In this document: positions 1 to 11,900 of the stretch, one piece after another
How the letters are laid out: each line of letters starts with the position of its first letter
Position numbering within the stretch: the first letter of the stretch is position 1
Assembly: GCA_030144725.1 (NCBI GenBank)
Contig: JASKMD010000015.1
Coordinates: 1,515,487-1,579,486, forward strand
Direction: 5' to 3'
Length of the DNA: 64,000 bases
DNA from: Haematococcus lacustris
Lineage: Eukaryota; Chlorophyta; Chlorophyceae; Chlamydomonadales; Haematococcaceae
Program-made: the position numbers and the translations under genes
The notes under the pieces: model-generated
The model's database searches: none
Seen by the model: the letters and a program-made list of their open reading frames with translations, nothing else
What the model was told of the DNA's origin: nothing

Positions 1-28
1 CGCCCTCCTCCCCCCCCTCCCTGTGCAG

Positions 29-3000
29 GCTGCTGCTGCGGCCATGGAGGCAGCGCTGGCTGGGGGGGCGACCTGGGGCATGGGGGGCGAGGACGCCGCC
101 TCCGACCCCGAGCCCAGCAGCGCCGCAGACCTGGAAGCCCTGGACTGGCGGCGCAGGGCAGCCAGCGGGCAGCTGACCGATAAGCAGCAGAAGCTGGCCG
201 ACAAGATCAGGTGGGGGAACAGGAGGGCGGGAGCACCACAGGGTGACGGTCACAGCGTGGCAGTCCTTTGCAGTGGACCCTGGCACAGGCACCGGGTGGG
301 TCGCTGGCTGCTGGCAGGCATGGGGGGTTAGCTAGGCCAGTGCTTGTGGGCATGGGGGAGGGGGCTCCCTGCTTCTGGCTGAGCATGAGCTGCTGGCTGC
401 CTGTAGGGTTCGGGGCTAGGGTTTGGGTTTGGGGGGAGGGCGGCTTGAGTCAGACAGGGGGGGCTGGGGCCCAATAATCAGGCCTGACCTGACCCAGCCA
501 TGGTGGGCTGCTGTGGCTGAAGGGCAGGAGATTCAGCACAACACCCCTGCTGTTGCTTTAGCCCAGGCAGGCCATCAGCCTCTTGCCAGCAGCCTGCTGC
601 CCCTGCTCCTGGTCTGCCTCCAGGCAGAAGGAGCACAAGGTGAAGAACATGCAGACGGAGAACGACCGCATCTCTGCCAAGGAGAAGCAGGAGGGCGGGT
701 TGACACCGGGCCAGGCAGCCGCTCTCGTGCGCAATGAACAGGTCCGTGAGGGGGGCCAGGGAGGGCAGGTTGGGTGGAGGGGTAAGGCTGGCAGGGAGAG
801 GAAGGGCAGGTGGAAGAGCAGGGCGGAGGGATAGCAGGGCCGGCAATGAGGGGTAGGGCGGGCCAGGAGGGGCAGGAGGGGTTGGGAGGTAGACAAGAAA
901 CATGACCGCCTTGGCCACACCTATGACTCTAACCCATATATTACCCATCTACCTAACCCTACTCAGACCCACTGCCGGGCAGCAGCGACCTGTCCTGTTC
1001 TCCGCTAAGAGTAGCATTGGCAGTAGCATTGGGAGCAGCAAAAATATTGATCTCATCATTAGGAGTGGCATTATTATTGGTCTCATCATTAGGAGGAGGG
1101 TTATTATTATTATCATCATCATTAGGAGGAGGGTTGTTATTGATCTCACCATTAGGAGTATTGTCAGGAGCAGGCAAGGGGATGGAGCCTCTGTGGTGGC
1201 CAGCATGAGTGGGGGGTTGGTGGCTGTGGTGGTGGAGGCCTTCATCACATGGGGCTGCTGCATGCCCTGCTTATCCCACTGTGCTTGCGCCTGGCTGCTG
1301 CACGATGGCTGCAGGGGATGAACAAGCTGCGCGATGAAATGGAGGAGCTGGAGGAGCTGCTGCTGGACAGCATCAAGGATGCCATTGCTGACCGCAGCAA
1401 GGTGAGCCAGGAGGAGCAGTGCAGGCTGGCTAGGCAGTGGGCTGGCTGGTAACGATGATGATGATGATAATGATGATGACTTAGCTTAGTGGCATGGTCA
1501 TAGTGATAGTGATGGTGGGTGCTGGGGATGATGATGGGATGATGGCCACCTAGCACTGAGGCACGCACCAGAAACTGAAACAGGCAGTGGGACCTACCTC
1601 TCACAGCATCACCTCTTTGGCCGTTCACCGACAACCCGGAGCTGATACTGCTTTGCCTTGCCTGGTCGACCTGGCAGGAAGCTGCCAAGAAGGTGTCAGG
1701 CAAGAAAAAGCGCGCTACAACCGCCAGTGATGAGGAGTATCTGGGGAGCGACAGTGATGACGAATTCTATGACCGCACCGTAGGTCAGTCAGCCAGGCTT
1801 GCATGGCATGGAGCCATTCCTGAGCTTCATGCACCAGGTTGCTTCTGCTTGTCCGCCAACCTGGCAAGCCACAGTGCAGGGCTGAGGGCTGGGGGCTGGG
1901 GTTTGTCATCTGCAGCTATCTTGGCGTCCTGCGGCATTGCTGCTGCCCCTGGCCAGGCTGGCGCTGCGCCTGACGAGGTGCTGATGGGAGGAAAGGCAGG
2001 GGAAACATTACCAGTTAGATGGCTCAACATCAACAACTCCATATGCAGCAACATGCAACATCATACCTCATTGGCTGGCCAGCTTGCAACACATACAGTA
2101 CAGCTCGAGGTCACCTTGGTGTGACCCCCACTCTTTCCAGCCAAGCAGCCAAGCAGGCAGGCCAGTCTGTGGGCTCAGTGGTGTAGACTCACAACAGCAT
2201 GCTGTGGAGGCCCCAGCGCAAGGCTAAGGAAGTGGGACTGGCAGGTCTGTGGGCACCCCACGCTGCCCCGCCTCCTACTTCATCAGAGGGGCTGTAAGGG
2301 CTGACGGTCAGGGGGTGCAGGGGGAGCAGCAGAGGGCAGCATGAGGGGGGAGCAGCAGGGAGCGCATCAGGGAGCAGGGATGGCTGTCAGCAGGGCCAAA
2401 GGTCAGGGCCTCAAGCAACAGAGGCACCCATTTCCAGCTCGCGGCACAGCCAACGGTGGGGCAGTGGGCCGTGACCCCTGGCTTCTCCCCTGCATGCCTG
2501 CCTGGGTAAAGGGCTGACGGATGGCTCGCCTGATACACCTCACAGTCCTCCTACCCGCCTGCTCGCCAGCCCACTTACCCAACTTAACTGCCTAGCTGAG
2601 CCTAGCCTGGCCGACTGATGCTGCCTAGCTGAGCTCCACTTAACTAACCCAACCGACATTGCCTAGCTCAGCTCCACCCTCACTGTCACTTGAATGCATA
2701 TCCAGGCATGGAGGGCGGGGCGCGCAAAAGGGCACGGCCAGGGGCTCTTGGCAGCCAGCAGCCCGCCAGGGGCCCGGCAGTGGTGGAGTCCACAGAGAGC
2801 CTGTATGGCAAGAGGTGGGCGGCAGGGGCCGAGGCTAGCAGGGGACGGCGGGTTAGGCTAGCAGGGGAAAGGAGGGAAGGGCAGGGAGCTGTAGATCCCG
2901 TCTGTGCCCAGGGGCTGAGGCTGAGGCTTGGGTGGAAGGGTTAGGAGGCACACACCAGGCACACAGTGAACTTTTTTAGTGCGCGTTGTTCACGCCTGGC

Positions 3001-4849
3001 GTTCCCCTTTTCCCACTTCTACCTGTGGAAGGGTTAGGAGCAGGGCGGCAGGAGGCTGCTGCCTGGTCAGGGGGCGACCGTGAGGAGGGAGGAGGGTGGA
3101 GTGCCAGAGGGGATGGAGGGGGAGGGGGAGGGAGGGAGGGGAGGGGGGCAGGCTGCTGACCAGGGGAACAGGGGGTCCACAGGGTTCTGTCTAGGGCCAG
3201 GGCCAGCTGCTGCTGCACTCTACCCCCTCATCGTAAGCCAAACTGCTGCCCTCCAAGTGTGTGTGCGCCCCTGCAGCAGCTGGGCAGTACACAGTATGCA
3301 CCGCTGTTGTGCTGTGTGCTGTGGCCAGGGACGCCCTGGCTGAACAGAGACAGCAGCTGCTGGACGCTATCGCGGCTGAGGAAGCGGCCCTGGCGACCCT
3401 GGGCACTGCAGCAGCTGCCCTCACCCCTACAGCCTCAGGAGCTGATGCACCAGAAGCTGCTGTTGAACCAGTGCCAGCAGCAGCAGCAGCAGCAGCGGCG
3501 CCAACAACAGCAGCAGCAGCAGCAGCAGGTGAACCAGTAGCAGCAGCAGCAGCAGCAGTAGGCGCGTCAGCACAGGCAGCTGAGGCAGCAGCACCAGGAG
3601 CAGCCTCTGACATGGGAGGGCTGCTTGGCGCTGGGGCTGCAGGGGCTGATGCTCCTACCGCTGCTGCTGCGGAGGCTGAGGCTGAGGCTGAGGCTGCTGC
3701 TGCTGCTCTAGCTCCAGATTCGTGTGGTCCCATTGGCAGCAGTGATGGAGCAGGGGCAGGTGAGACAGGACACAGCCACAGCAGACAGGGCTGAAGAGGG
3801 CAAGGTCGGACAACTCTGCTGCTACCTCTCTGCCTGCTGCTGCTGCTCCTGCTGCTCCTGCCACATTCCGCTTTCCCTACCGCTGCAACATTGGCTGCTG
3901 CTGCTGCTGCATTTGTGTGGTTGGGCGTGGTTGCCCTGAAGGGCTTGGGTTGGTGGCACAGCAGTGCTCTCAGAGGCTTGTGGCTGCTGTTGCTGCTGCC
4001 CCTCTTACTGCTGCTGTGTCGCTGTCGTTGCGACGGTAGCATGAGTGGCTCCTGCTGCTGCAATGATCCAGAAGAAGGTCGTCAGAAGTGTCCAGTCACC
4101 ACCACCCCTACCACTGCAGCAGGAGCAGCAGGAGCAGGAGCACTCTCCAGCCAGCAGGGGTCAGGAGGGGGCCAGGCTGAGGACCCCACAGCCCCCAGCC
4201 CTGCACCCCCCGCAGCCCATGATGACAGCCTGGATGCGTTCATGACCACCATGGAGCTGCAGCTGGAGAGTGATAAGGTGTGAGGCTACAAAGGGTGATG
4301 CATGATGTCAAAAAATATATCATGGAATGTGGTAGGCCATGGCTGTGATGGCTACTGTGAGCGCTGCTGCTGCTGCTGCTGCTGATCTTGTCATTTGCGG
4401 TCATTCATATTACCACAGCAGATGGAAAGCAAGCAAGGAGGTCGTAGTGTGACCTGGGCTGCTGGCGTGAGAAGCTCCACCTGCTGCTGCTGCGGCGGCT
4501 GTTGTCATATCAACCAACACAGTAGATGGAAACCCAAGCAAGGAGGTTGCAGTGTTGCTTGAGCTGCCTGCGTGAGGAGTCCACCCAGCTGTGCAGGTGG
4601 CGCTGCTGTGTGGCTGCAGGTGCAGGCGCTGAGGCGGGAGCTGCAGGAGGTGGAGGCAGAGCAGGCCCGTGTGGCACGGCTGCTGCAGGTGGTGGACGCG
4701 GATGGCTTCTACAAGCCAGGCACCAAGGCAGCTGCGGTGGGTGATGTGCAGAGCAGCACACAGTGGCACACAGTGGCAGGGAGGAGGCAGGGTGGAGGCT
4801 GCAAAGCACTGAACAGGGCTCAGGGCTCAGGCTCAGGCTCAGGCTCAGA

Positions 4850-4907
<58 letters not shown>

Positions 4908-6663
4908 AGCTCAGGTGTGGCCTCACCATCTCCACCATCACCCTGTCTGCCTCAGGCTCAGGCGAGGAGGGCACCCAGGTGGTGCTGTGCTGTGTTGCTG
5001 TGGGGTGTGAGCTGCTGCAGCTGGCGAAGGCGGCAGCACAGCGCACACTGGAGCAGGAGCGCAAGAAGCGTGAGGCAGCTGCTGCTGCCGCTGCCAAGCG
5101 CAAGGCTGAGGTGAGTCAGCCTGAGGGGGAAGGAGGTGCTGTGAAGGCATGAAGGCAGGGACAGGCTGATGACAGCATGGCCTGATGTCCAGCAGAGCAC
5201 GCCTCAAGTGACCCTGAAGCCCTGAACCTAACCCAATGTTCATGCCAGCCGCCAGCCACTCCTGTGGGGGTAGTGACAAGCCACTGCAATGGGGATAGGT
5301 GCAGGAGGTGCTCTCTGAGGCTGCTTGCCTCTAGACATGCATGCCAGCCTCCACACACCAGGCACACACCAGGCACACAGTGAACTTTTTTAGTGCGCGT
5401 TGTTCACGCCTGGCGTTCCCCCTTTTCCCACTTCTACCTCCTTCCTGTGCTACCCAACCACCTGTCTACTAACCTGACTGCATGCTGCATAACGGCATGC
5501 AAGCTAGGGGCTGCAGGTGGCACAACCCTCGCTTTGTCATTGGCGTTGTTCATGGCTGGCTGGTGCTGTCACTCGGACTGCTGGCAGCTGTGCTCCTCTC
5601 GACATGCATGCCAGACACCACACCTACCGCCAGCTACCCAATCTCCTAACCCCTAGCCAACACACCCCTGCCAGTGCAGCAGCAACAAGCAGGCGGGCAG
5701 GCAGGCAGGCAGCTGCAGGCAGCTGCAGCGCACCAACATATACCCGTTAATCTCCTTCGTGGGCGCAACCTTTTGGCTCGTGGCGGCTGTGTGGGCCCTA
5801 CTGGCTGCCTGCTGCTGTTTGGGCTGGCTCCTAAGTGCATTTTGTTCGTTGTTTGTTCACGCCTGTCATGCCAGGCGCAAGCCGTGTTCGTGGCGGAGGT
5901 GGAGGCGGAGGGTGATGCTGAGGCATCGCACAAGCAGCGCCCGACTGCCGGCGCATCAACCCACCGCCTACACGCGGATGTGTGTGAGGCGGGTGGTTTG
6001 GAAGTGCGCCTGAAGCCTGGCCAGTCGCAAATGATGCACAAGCGACAGGTCGTGCAATTGGGCACCACAGTCACGAACCAGGCAACTACAGCCCTGCCCG
6101 TGCGAGACCCGGCAGCAGCGGCAGGTGCAGCCCAGCTGATTGCCGAGTTTGCGGGGAAAACCGGTGGGACAGTGCAAGAACGAGCAGGCATGGCAGTGCC
6201 GCAGGAAACACCGCGTCCAACAGAGGCGTCGGGGGATGTTTTAGCGAGCGCGCCAGCACAAGGGTCGGGCAATTCTCAGCGAGGGGTGCTGGCGGGCCTT
6301 GCAGCGCAGCTAGCAGCAAAGAGAGGAGGGCGCGGCCTGGGAAGGGCTGCTGCCGGCAGGGCGGTGATGCAAGGTCTCGACGGCAGTACCAAGGCGGCAG
6401 CGGAAGCGGCAGTGGCGGCGGATTTGGAAGCACTGAACAGTGCTGGCCAGCGGCAACGGGAGCTAGAGGAGCTGCGCCGTGAGGTGAGAGCACTGGGCGG
6501 AGCCAAAGATGCGGGCTGATATTTCTCTGCACCTGCCTGCGATCACTGCATGTGGGTGGTGCTCGTACAGGAGGCGGCCGAAGCTAAGGCGGCTGCGGAG
6601 TTTGCAGCACGTCGTGCAGGGCAGGACAAGCAAACTGCCTTGCAGTTGAAGCTGGGGTACTAG
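29..6663 (+). CDS. Kanadaptin-like protein (SLC4A1AP family), 5' end outside window
   Basis: Eleven exons are proposed: 29-210, 624-741, 1315-1401, 1678-1783, 2706-2814, 3329-3759, 4120-4277, 4620-4736, 5021-5110, 5875-6483 and 6571-6663. All have GT-AG borders and compatible phases, and total 700 codons including the TAG stop. The family call rests on co-linear motifs remembered from animal kanadaptin: an acidic SDSDDEFYDRT block (exon 4), an ESTESLYGKR block (exon 5), DSLDAFM (exon 7), and a basic coiled coil RRELQEVEAEQARVARLLQ (exon 8) followed by GFYKPG. The FHA domain expected at the N terminus would lie upstream of the window. Kanadaptin is a nuclear/cytoplasmic FHA protein of uncertain biochemical role. 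Exon 6 is mostly poly-Ala/Gln, so its borders are soft. The last two exons (Ala-rich, LAGLAAQLAAKRGGRG, ending in an RRE/EAAEAK coiled coil) join in phase but could be a separate gene. Confidence 0.6.
2950..3023. repeat. Dispersed 75-bp repeat, copy 1
   Basis: About 75 bp running from cacacaccaggcacacag to cccacttctacct. It is nearly identical to 5360-5438. It contains a GTGAAC...GTTCAC inverted pair around a T6 tract. It lies in the intron between exons 5 and 6 of the kanadaptin-like gene. Confidence 0.85.
4817..4916. repeat. (CTCAGG)n hexanucleotide array
   Basis: About 16 tandem hexamers with few mismatches, inside the intron after exon 8 of the kanadaptin-like gene. It reads as Ser-Gly or Leu-Arg repeats in shadow frames but is intronic. 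Confidence 0.9.
5360..5438. repeat. Dispersed 75-bp repeat, copy 2
   Basis: Second copy of the 2950-3023 repeat, same orientation, in the intron between exons 9 and 10 of the same gene. One extra C in a C-run and a duplicated leading CACACACCAGG distinguish it. A partial third match (tgttcacgcctgtcatgcc) lies at about 5854-5872. Confidence 0.85.
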
Positions 6664-7164
6664 CGACGTTGGCAGTGCGATTGGCCAACCGGCGCCGACA
6701 GCTCAAGCCAGTATAGTCCATGGCAGCCTCCCAGCAGGTCCCCCAGAAACAGTCACACAACACACCAGCAGAATAGCATGGGGGATTCAAAACAGTAGCC
6801 CATGCAAGAGCAGCATCTCAGCACCAACAGCTATACAACATGGCAAGGCATCTAATTCATGCAATGGACGTTTGCTTGGCATTGTCCCATGTTGGCATCA
6901 GCCCACGCACAGCCATGTGCAGCCGCAGGGCTGTGGCTCCCTAGAGGCAGTGGCTGGTGGTGAAGCTCGGCCTTGGACCTTTACCCTCCAGTTCCACCAC
7001 CCTGGCAATATCACCATAAGGCGCTTCGTGGTTAAGTTGTGTGCTGCCATGAAGTGTGTCGCCAGTTTTCATGCCCACATTGCCAATGGGCAAGGCCTTG
7101 CAGCCATACAAGGCTGACGGGTGTTAGACCCTGCCCCAATGGTGTCAAACCTTCCTCATCATCT
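6664..7164. other. Intergenic, nothing recognised
   Basis: Between the stop of the kanadaptin-like gene and the proposed stop of the minus-strand gene at 7165. It presumably holds two convergent 3' UTRs. I see no TGTAA signal on the expected strands, no repeat and no conserved reading frame. Confidence 0.4.
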
Positions 7165-8724
7165 TCATCTCTGCTGACCGACCTCCTCCACAACCAGCTC
7201 GACATCCAGGCCCTGCATGCCAGGCAGCACCCGTAGCGTGAGCCACTGCACCTCATGGCCTTGCAACACCGTCTATGCCCCTTCCACCCCCTCGTCCATT
7301 GCTACTAGCCAGATTGGCCCCTATGCTCTGTCCAGCAGACTTGTAGTACCTCTCCCTCCCAGCTGCCCTTACTTGTAAGCCACACCAAGTTCTGCTACAT
7401 GCTATATGCAGCCAACAGCCATGCCAAGTACAGCCTACCCCGCATGCCACAGTGCCACAGCGCCTGCTGCAGCGTGGAGTCAGCCTGAGCCACCTAGCCC
7501 GGCTCTACAACCAGTCATCAGGCGGTTGTCAGGCAGTTCAAGCGATTGTCAGGCAGTTCAGGCGGCTGTCAGGCACTTGTCAGGCAGCTGTAAGGCTAGC
7601 CCGGCTCCAATACCCATTGTCAGGTACCTCATGGCCTGATTACCTGTTCATACCTTACCATAACCTAACCTTCCCTACCTACCTTGCCTATCCTGGCTCT
7701 CAGACCTGTTGTCAGGCATCTCTTTGCTTGTCTTTACCCTCCATGCACCTTTGCCACAGATTCTGATCAACCCAGGTTGATGACCCTGGCTACCCAGCTG
7801 CTTGCCTTGGTTGCTGGCATCTCTGAGGCACACAGTGCAGTGCAGTGGAGTGCAGTGGGGGCTAGCTGGCTCTCGGACCCGTTGTGAGGCAATTCACAGG
7901 GCAGCCAGCGCAGTGCAGTGTGGGTATGCAGGGCACTGACCTGCTCATACACCTTCTGCAGCAGGTCTATGTTGGGGAACTCCCCAGGGCTGCGTGAAGC
8001 TGCGTCCACGTCATCACGGTCATACATGCACAGTGCCGTCAGTGCACTCTTCCGGGTCAATCTGCATCTGTAGGGCAGGGCAGGGATGTCCACTGCTCAC
8101 CACCGTAAAGCCAGCATCACCCCTATCACTGTCCACTCGTCAATATCACAGACAGCTGTCACTTGCTGTCCTACGCATGACCATTGCCCTACAGTAGTCC
8201 ACGCGACCAGTAATCAAGCCTTTTGTGAGACGAAGGATAAGGGGTGATGGAAGTAGTGGTGGTGGAAGTGGTGATGGTAGCAGGCTTGTCTCCTTGCACT
8301 ATGCGCTGGCGCCTTGTCCCAGCGGTTGTGATGGTGCTTCTACACCGTTGTAACTGTCAGCCTGGTGTGGCTGCTTGGCCTGGTCCGTTATCACTTTGAT
8401 CATGACAGCTGGGGACACTCCTGATCCTGGCGCTTGCCTGGCCTAGCCCCAGCTCACCCAGGCTCAACCATACTGCTCATCCTTGTAAATGTCATAGAAG
8501 ATGGCTAAGCTGGCCATGCGCATCTCCTCGCTCTCCTTGTCCACCACGGTGTGCTGCAATTGAGGGATGTGGATCCGTTTCACAACCAGCGGAAGAGGCG
8601 GCATGTCCTTCAGGTCATAGTATTCTTTGCTTTCGGCACGACACGAGAAGCCGCTGCGGCGTCTGCGAGTATTCACAACGCAGCATCTGGGTGCTTTGGC
8701 CGCTTGCACTAACTTGCTGTGCAT
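7165..8724 (-). CDS. Unrecognised small protein, possible plastid transit peptide
   Basis: Three minus-strand exons: 8724-8474, 8067-7941 and 7245-7165. They close in phase to 152 residues. The ATG at 8724 opens a basic, Ser/Cys-rich leader (MHSKLVQAAKAPRCCVVNTR) that looks like an algal transit peptide. It is followed by a hydrophilic body with YYDLKDMPPLPLVV, ESEEMRMASLAIFYDIYKDE, ALCMYDRDDVDAASR and FPNIDLLQKVYEQ, and a C terminus with LRVLPGMQGLDVELVVEE. I do not recognise the family. The last exon has a weak polypyrimidine tract and is the least certain; the acceptor of exon 2 could be 6 bases further in without changing frame. A TATAAG-like sequence lies about 45 bases upstream of the ATG. 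Confidence 0.5.
7514..7600. repeat. Short tandem repeat, GTCAGGCAGTT-type units
   Basis: Four to five degenerate copies of about 18-22 bp (core ggttgtcaggcagttcaag), within an intron of the minus-strand gene at 7165-8724. Confidence 0.6.
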
Positions 8725-8907
8725 CGGCCAAGCGTCAAGGTTGAGTTCAAGGTGCTCGCTTATAGTATTGACTCCTTGCGTCCATGTGTGACACTTGGCT
8801 CATAAGCGCGTCCACGACTTAAACCGCAACACCCTGTTCATCTACACGTATGACCCAGCAGTCCCTCAATACGTTTCTCCACTTGAGTTGCGACAGGTTA
8901 GACTCCT

Positions 8908-8924
8908 TTACATAAGCATTTACA
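8908..8924 (-). terminator. Two TGTAA polyadenylation-type signals
   Basis: On the minus strand TGTAA occurs at 8924-8920 and 8912-8908, just after the stop of the lipase-like gene at 8940. TGTAA is the usual poly(A) signal in volvocine algae. This supports reading exon 4 through to its stop rather than splicing at the GTGCAG found at 8963. Confidence 0.5.
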
Positions 8925-8939
8925 TAACCAAGCATCTGT

Positions 8940-11900
8940 TCATCGGCAACCAGATGGCTGCACCTTGTACACCTTGCCCACAGGTCGGATGAGCGTGAAC
9001 TCCTCCCCATCCCCGCCTACCAACACCTTCCAGCCGCCCATATCATGCACCTCAAGCTCATGGCTGCTGCCCAGCACCACCCCTGCCTGCTCTTCTACCT
9101 CCCCTTCGCTCCTAGATGGCACCAAGGCAGCGTGAGCCGCCACTGGCATGCCGCTGGGCATAGCCGGGTGCTGAGCAACAGGCAGGTCAGCCAAGTCAAC
9201 CCAAGGTGCAGGGCGCAGGGTGGTAGGGTGGGTGGGACTGGGCTGGGCCATGCAGCCTTGCAGCCCCTCGGCCTGCCCTGCCCCGGCCCTCCTCTGCTCC
9301 CTACCCCTATCTCCTTGTTGCCCCTGGTCCGGCCCCACGGCCTGATCCACATGCTGCTGCGCCTCATCTGGCCTGACATGGCGGGAGCTGTCGGGCGGGA
9401 AGGTGACCAGAGACTCCCTGGCAGGCTGTAGCTGCTCTGGGTGGCCTGTTGGGGTGGTGTTAGGCACCACAGGGCGCAATGCCTGGCTGCCAGGTGAGGT
9501 GGGAGAAGAGAAGTGTGAGGTGCTTGGTGTACCAGCCAGGTGACCAGCCCAGCCGGCAGTGAGTGTGAAGTTACCGGGTGTGATAATGTCAGGGGTAGGG
9601 TGGGTAGCGCCTAGGGGCAAACCTGGACCAGCCAGGGGAGGGTGGGGAGGCGGTGCAGGCGCTGGCATGTTGCCTGATCTGGACGCCTGCTGCTCCTGGC
9701 CGACTGACAGCTCCCCAGGGATATGTTCTGTTGCTGGGCCTGGTCCGAGTGGTGCTGCTGGTTCTACTGTTTGGTAAGCTGCTGCTGCTGCTGCTGCTGC
9801 TGAGTGGCTGGTCTGAACCAGAGACGATGGTACATCGCTCGCTGTGGCCGCGCTGTCGTCAATTGGCAGCCCACTGGCAGGCTGCAACGCTCCCGCAAAC
9901 TCTGCAACGCTGCCGATGCCTCGCGACACGCGCTCCGCGGCCGAGCTCCATGCCGCGCTCGCCGCGGTTGCAGTCGCGGATGCCATCGTCACCGCCGACG
10001 CAGTCGCGGACGAAGCGGTGACGGCGGTAGCTGCGCTCACGACTGCCCCGGCCGCACCGGCCAATCCGGCTAGCACTTTTCCGACCTCTTCCGCAGCGCC
10101 GCGGATGACTTGCGCCGCGGCGTTACTGTCTGGCTGAGCCGAGGCAGGCGTGACGACGTTGAGGACCGCGTTGCAGTTGAGGCCCAGCTGGGCGAGTAAT
10201 CCGTTGGCACGCAATTGTTCGTCCATGTGCAAAAAGTCCTGCGGGCATGTCGCATGTGGAGCACTGTGCCAGGGCAGCAGGCTGAAGGGCGACCCGGTAG
10301 CACCCAAAATGCTGGCCATATCCAGGCCCGCAGGCCTGGATATGAATGCTGCAGCGACATGCCCCACCCACTCTGCGCCCCACCACCACGCCACGCTATC
10401 GACAACCCCTGACAGCAGCAATGGCTGCAACAGCAACTGCCAGCTTGGCCACAGGGTAGACCTGGGAGGGCCCTGGGAAATATGTGAACCCAGGGAAGCC
10501 CTGGGAAGTTGCTGTAGTATAGTTGCCACAAACTCACCAAAGCAGTTCCGACAGCTCCCAGGAATGTTGTGATAGTGGTAGTTTGTAAAACATGTAGCAG
10601 ACACCAAGCAGTAGTGAGTGCAACAAGCAAGGGTCAGGTGCTGGCGAATTCTGATGAGCAGGCCAAGCCGCAGGGCAGGGCCCAACCTGCTCCCTACCCC
10701 CACCTCCTCCCCACGCCCCTCCCCCCTGGCCCCCTCCTGCTGCCCACCTGGACGTCACACTGGCGCTGGTCCATGCCCCCGCAGCCCCAAGGCTCGCCAC
10801 GCACCACCTCAGCGATGAGCGGGGGCGCGTCGTAGGCCACGGCTAGGGGCTGGCCGCAGGCTGAGCGCAGGCCCCGCGCCGCCGCCATCAGGCCCACCAG
10901 CACCGCCAGGCTGCCGCCCACCCCTCGGCCCTGGGGCAGGACGAGGCCCAAGGCCAGAGATGAAAGCAGGATATGCGTTTGGTGTGCGCAGTGAGGCGCA
11001 GGGGCAGGGCGGTGGGAAGCGAGGCAAGCAGCAGGAGGATAGGGTAGGGTAGGGTAGGGTAGGGTAGGGTGGGGCAGGGTAGGGTAGGGTAGGGTAAACA
11101 ATGTTATAATTGAGTAGAAGAAAGGGATATAACTGGGTAGGGAAAACATGGGGAGTTAGTGCGGGCCGGTGTGTCGGAGCGCATCAGGTACAATGAAGAC
11201 CTTCCCTTACCTAGAGCTTGCCCCCTTTGCCCCTGCCTGACACCTGCCCCTGCGCTGCTGCTTCCAAGCTGTCCAACCCCCCCTGTTCTCTCCCTCCCAC
11301 TCACCGTGAAGCAGAGCTTGCCGTGCGGCTGCTCCTCCAGCCAGGCCACCAGGAGGGGCAGCAGCAGGCTGTACAGCAGGCTGGCCTCCTCATAGGCAGC
11401 CAGGGGGACCTGGGCAGGGCCAGACAGCTCAACAGGTCAGACCATGCGGTGAGGGGTTGGAGGGCGCGGCAGGGGCAGTGGGGGGTGGGGGGGAGGGTCA
11501 GGGCAGGGAAGGAGGAGCAGGGTGTTGGCAGGCATAGAGCGGGGTCCAGCCCCTCAGCTCCTAGCCCTTAGCCCTGGGTGGGGCTGGGGGGGGTGAGGGA
11601 GGAGGAGCAGGGGGCGGGCAGGCAGGGGGCGGGGGATGAGGCCCGCAACAGGGCTCAGCCTCCAGCCCCTGGCTCCTGGCAGCCAGCCCCACTCGCCTCA
11701 CCTTCACGCCCAGCTTGAACGACTCGAAGGACACCAAGCCTAAGGGGCTGGCGCCTGAGGCGGGGGCTGCGCATCCGGTGCGGCGCCAGTGCTGGATGCT
11801 GGCGGTGAGGCCCGGCGAGGCCCGCACCGCGATGATGCGCACAGCCTGGCTGGGGAGGGGGGCGGTCTCGGAGCCTGGGCCCGAGCTGGGGTTGCAAGCA

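Noticed and set aside
5674..5874. Reading the 5674-6519 ORF from its first codon as an independent gene
   Set aside because: The first 67 codons are low complexity followed by hydrophobic noise; a good acceptor at 5874 starts the coding-like part in phase with the preceding kanadaptin-like exon.
11040..11096. Interstitial telomere
   Set aside because: The unit is GGGTA, not the TTTAGGG/TTTTAGGG expected in green algae, and it is short and intronic.
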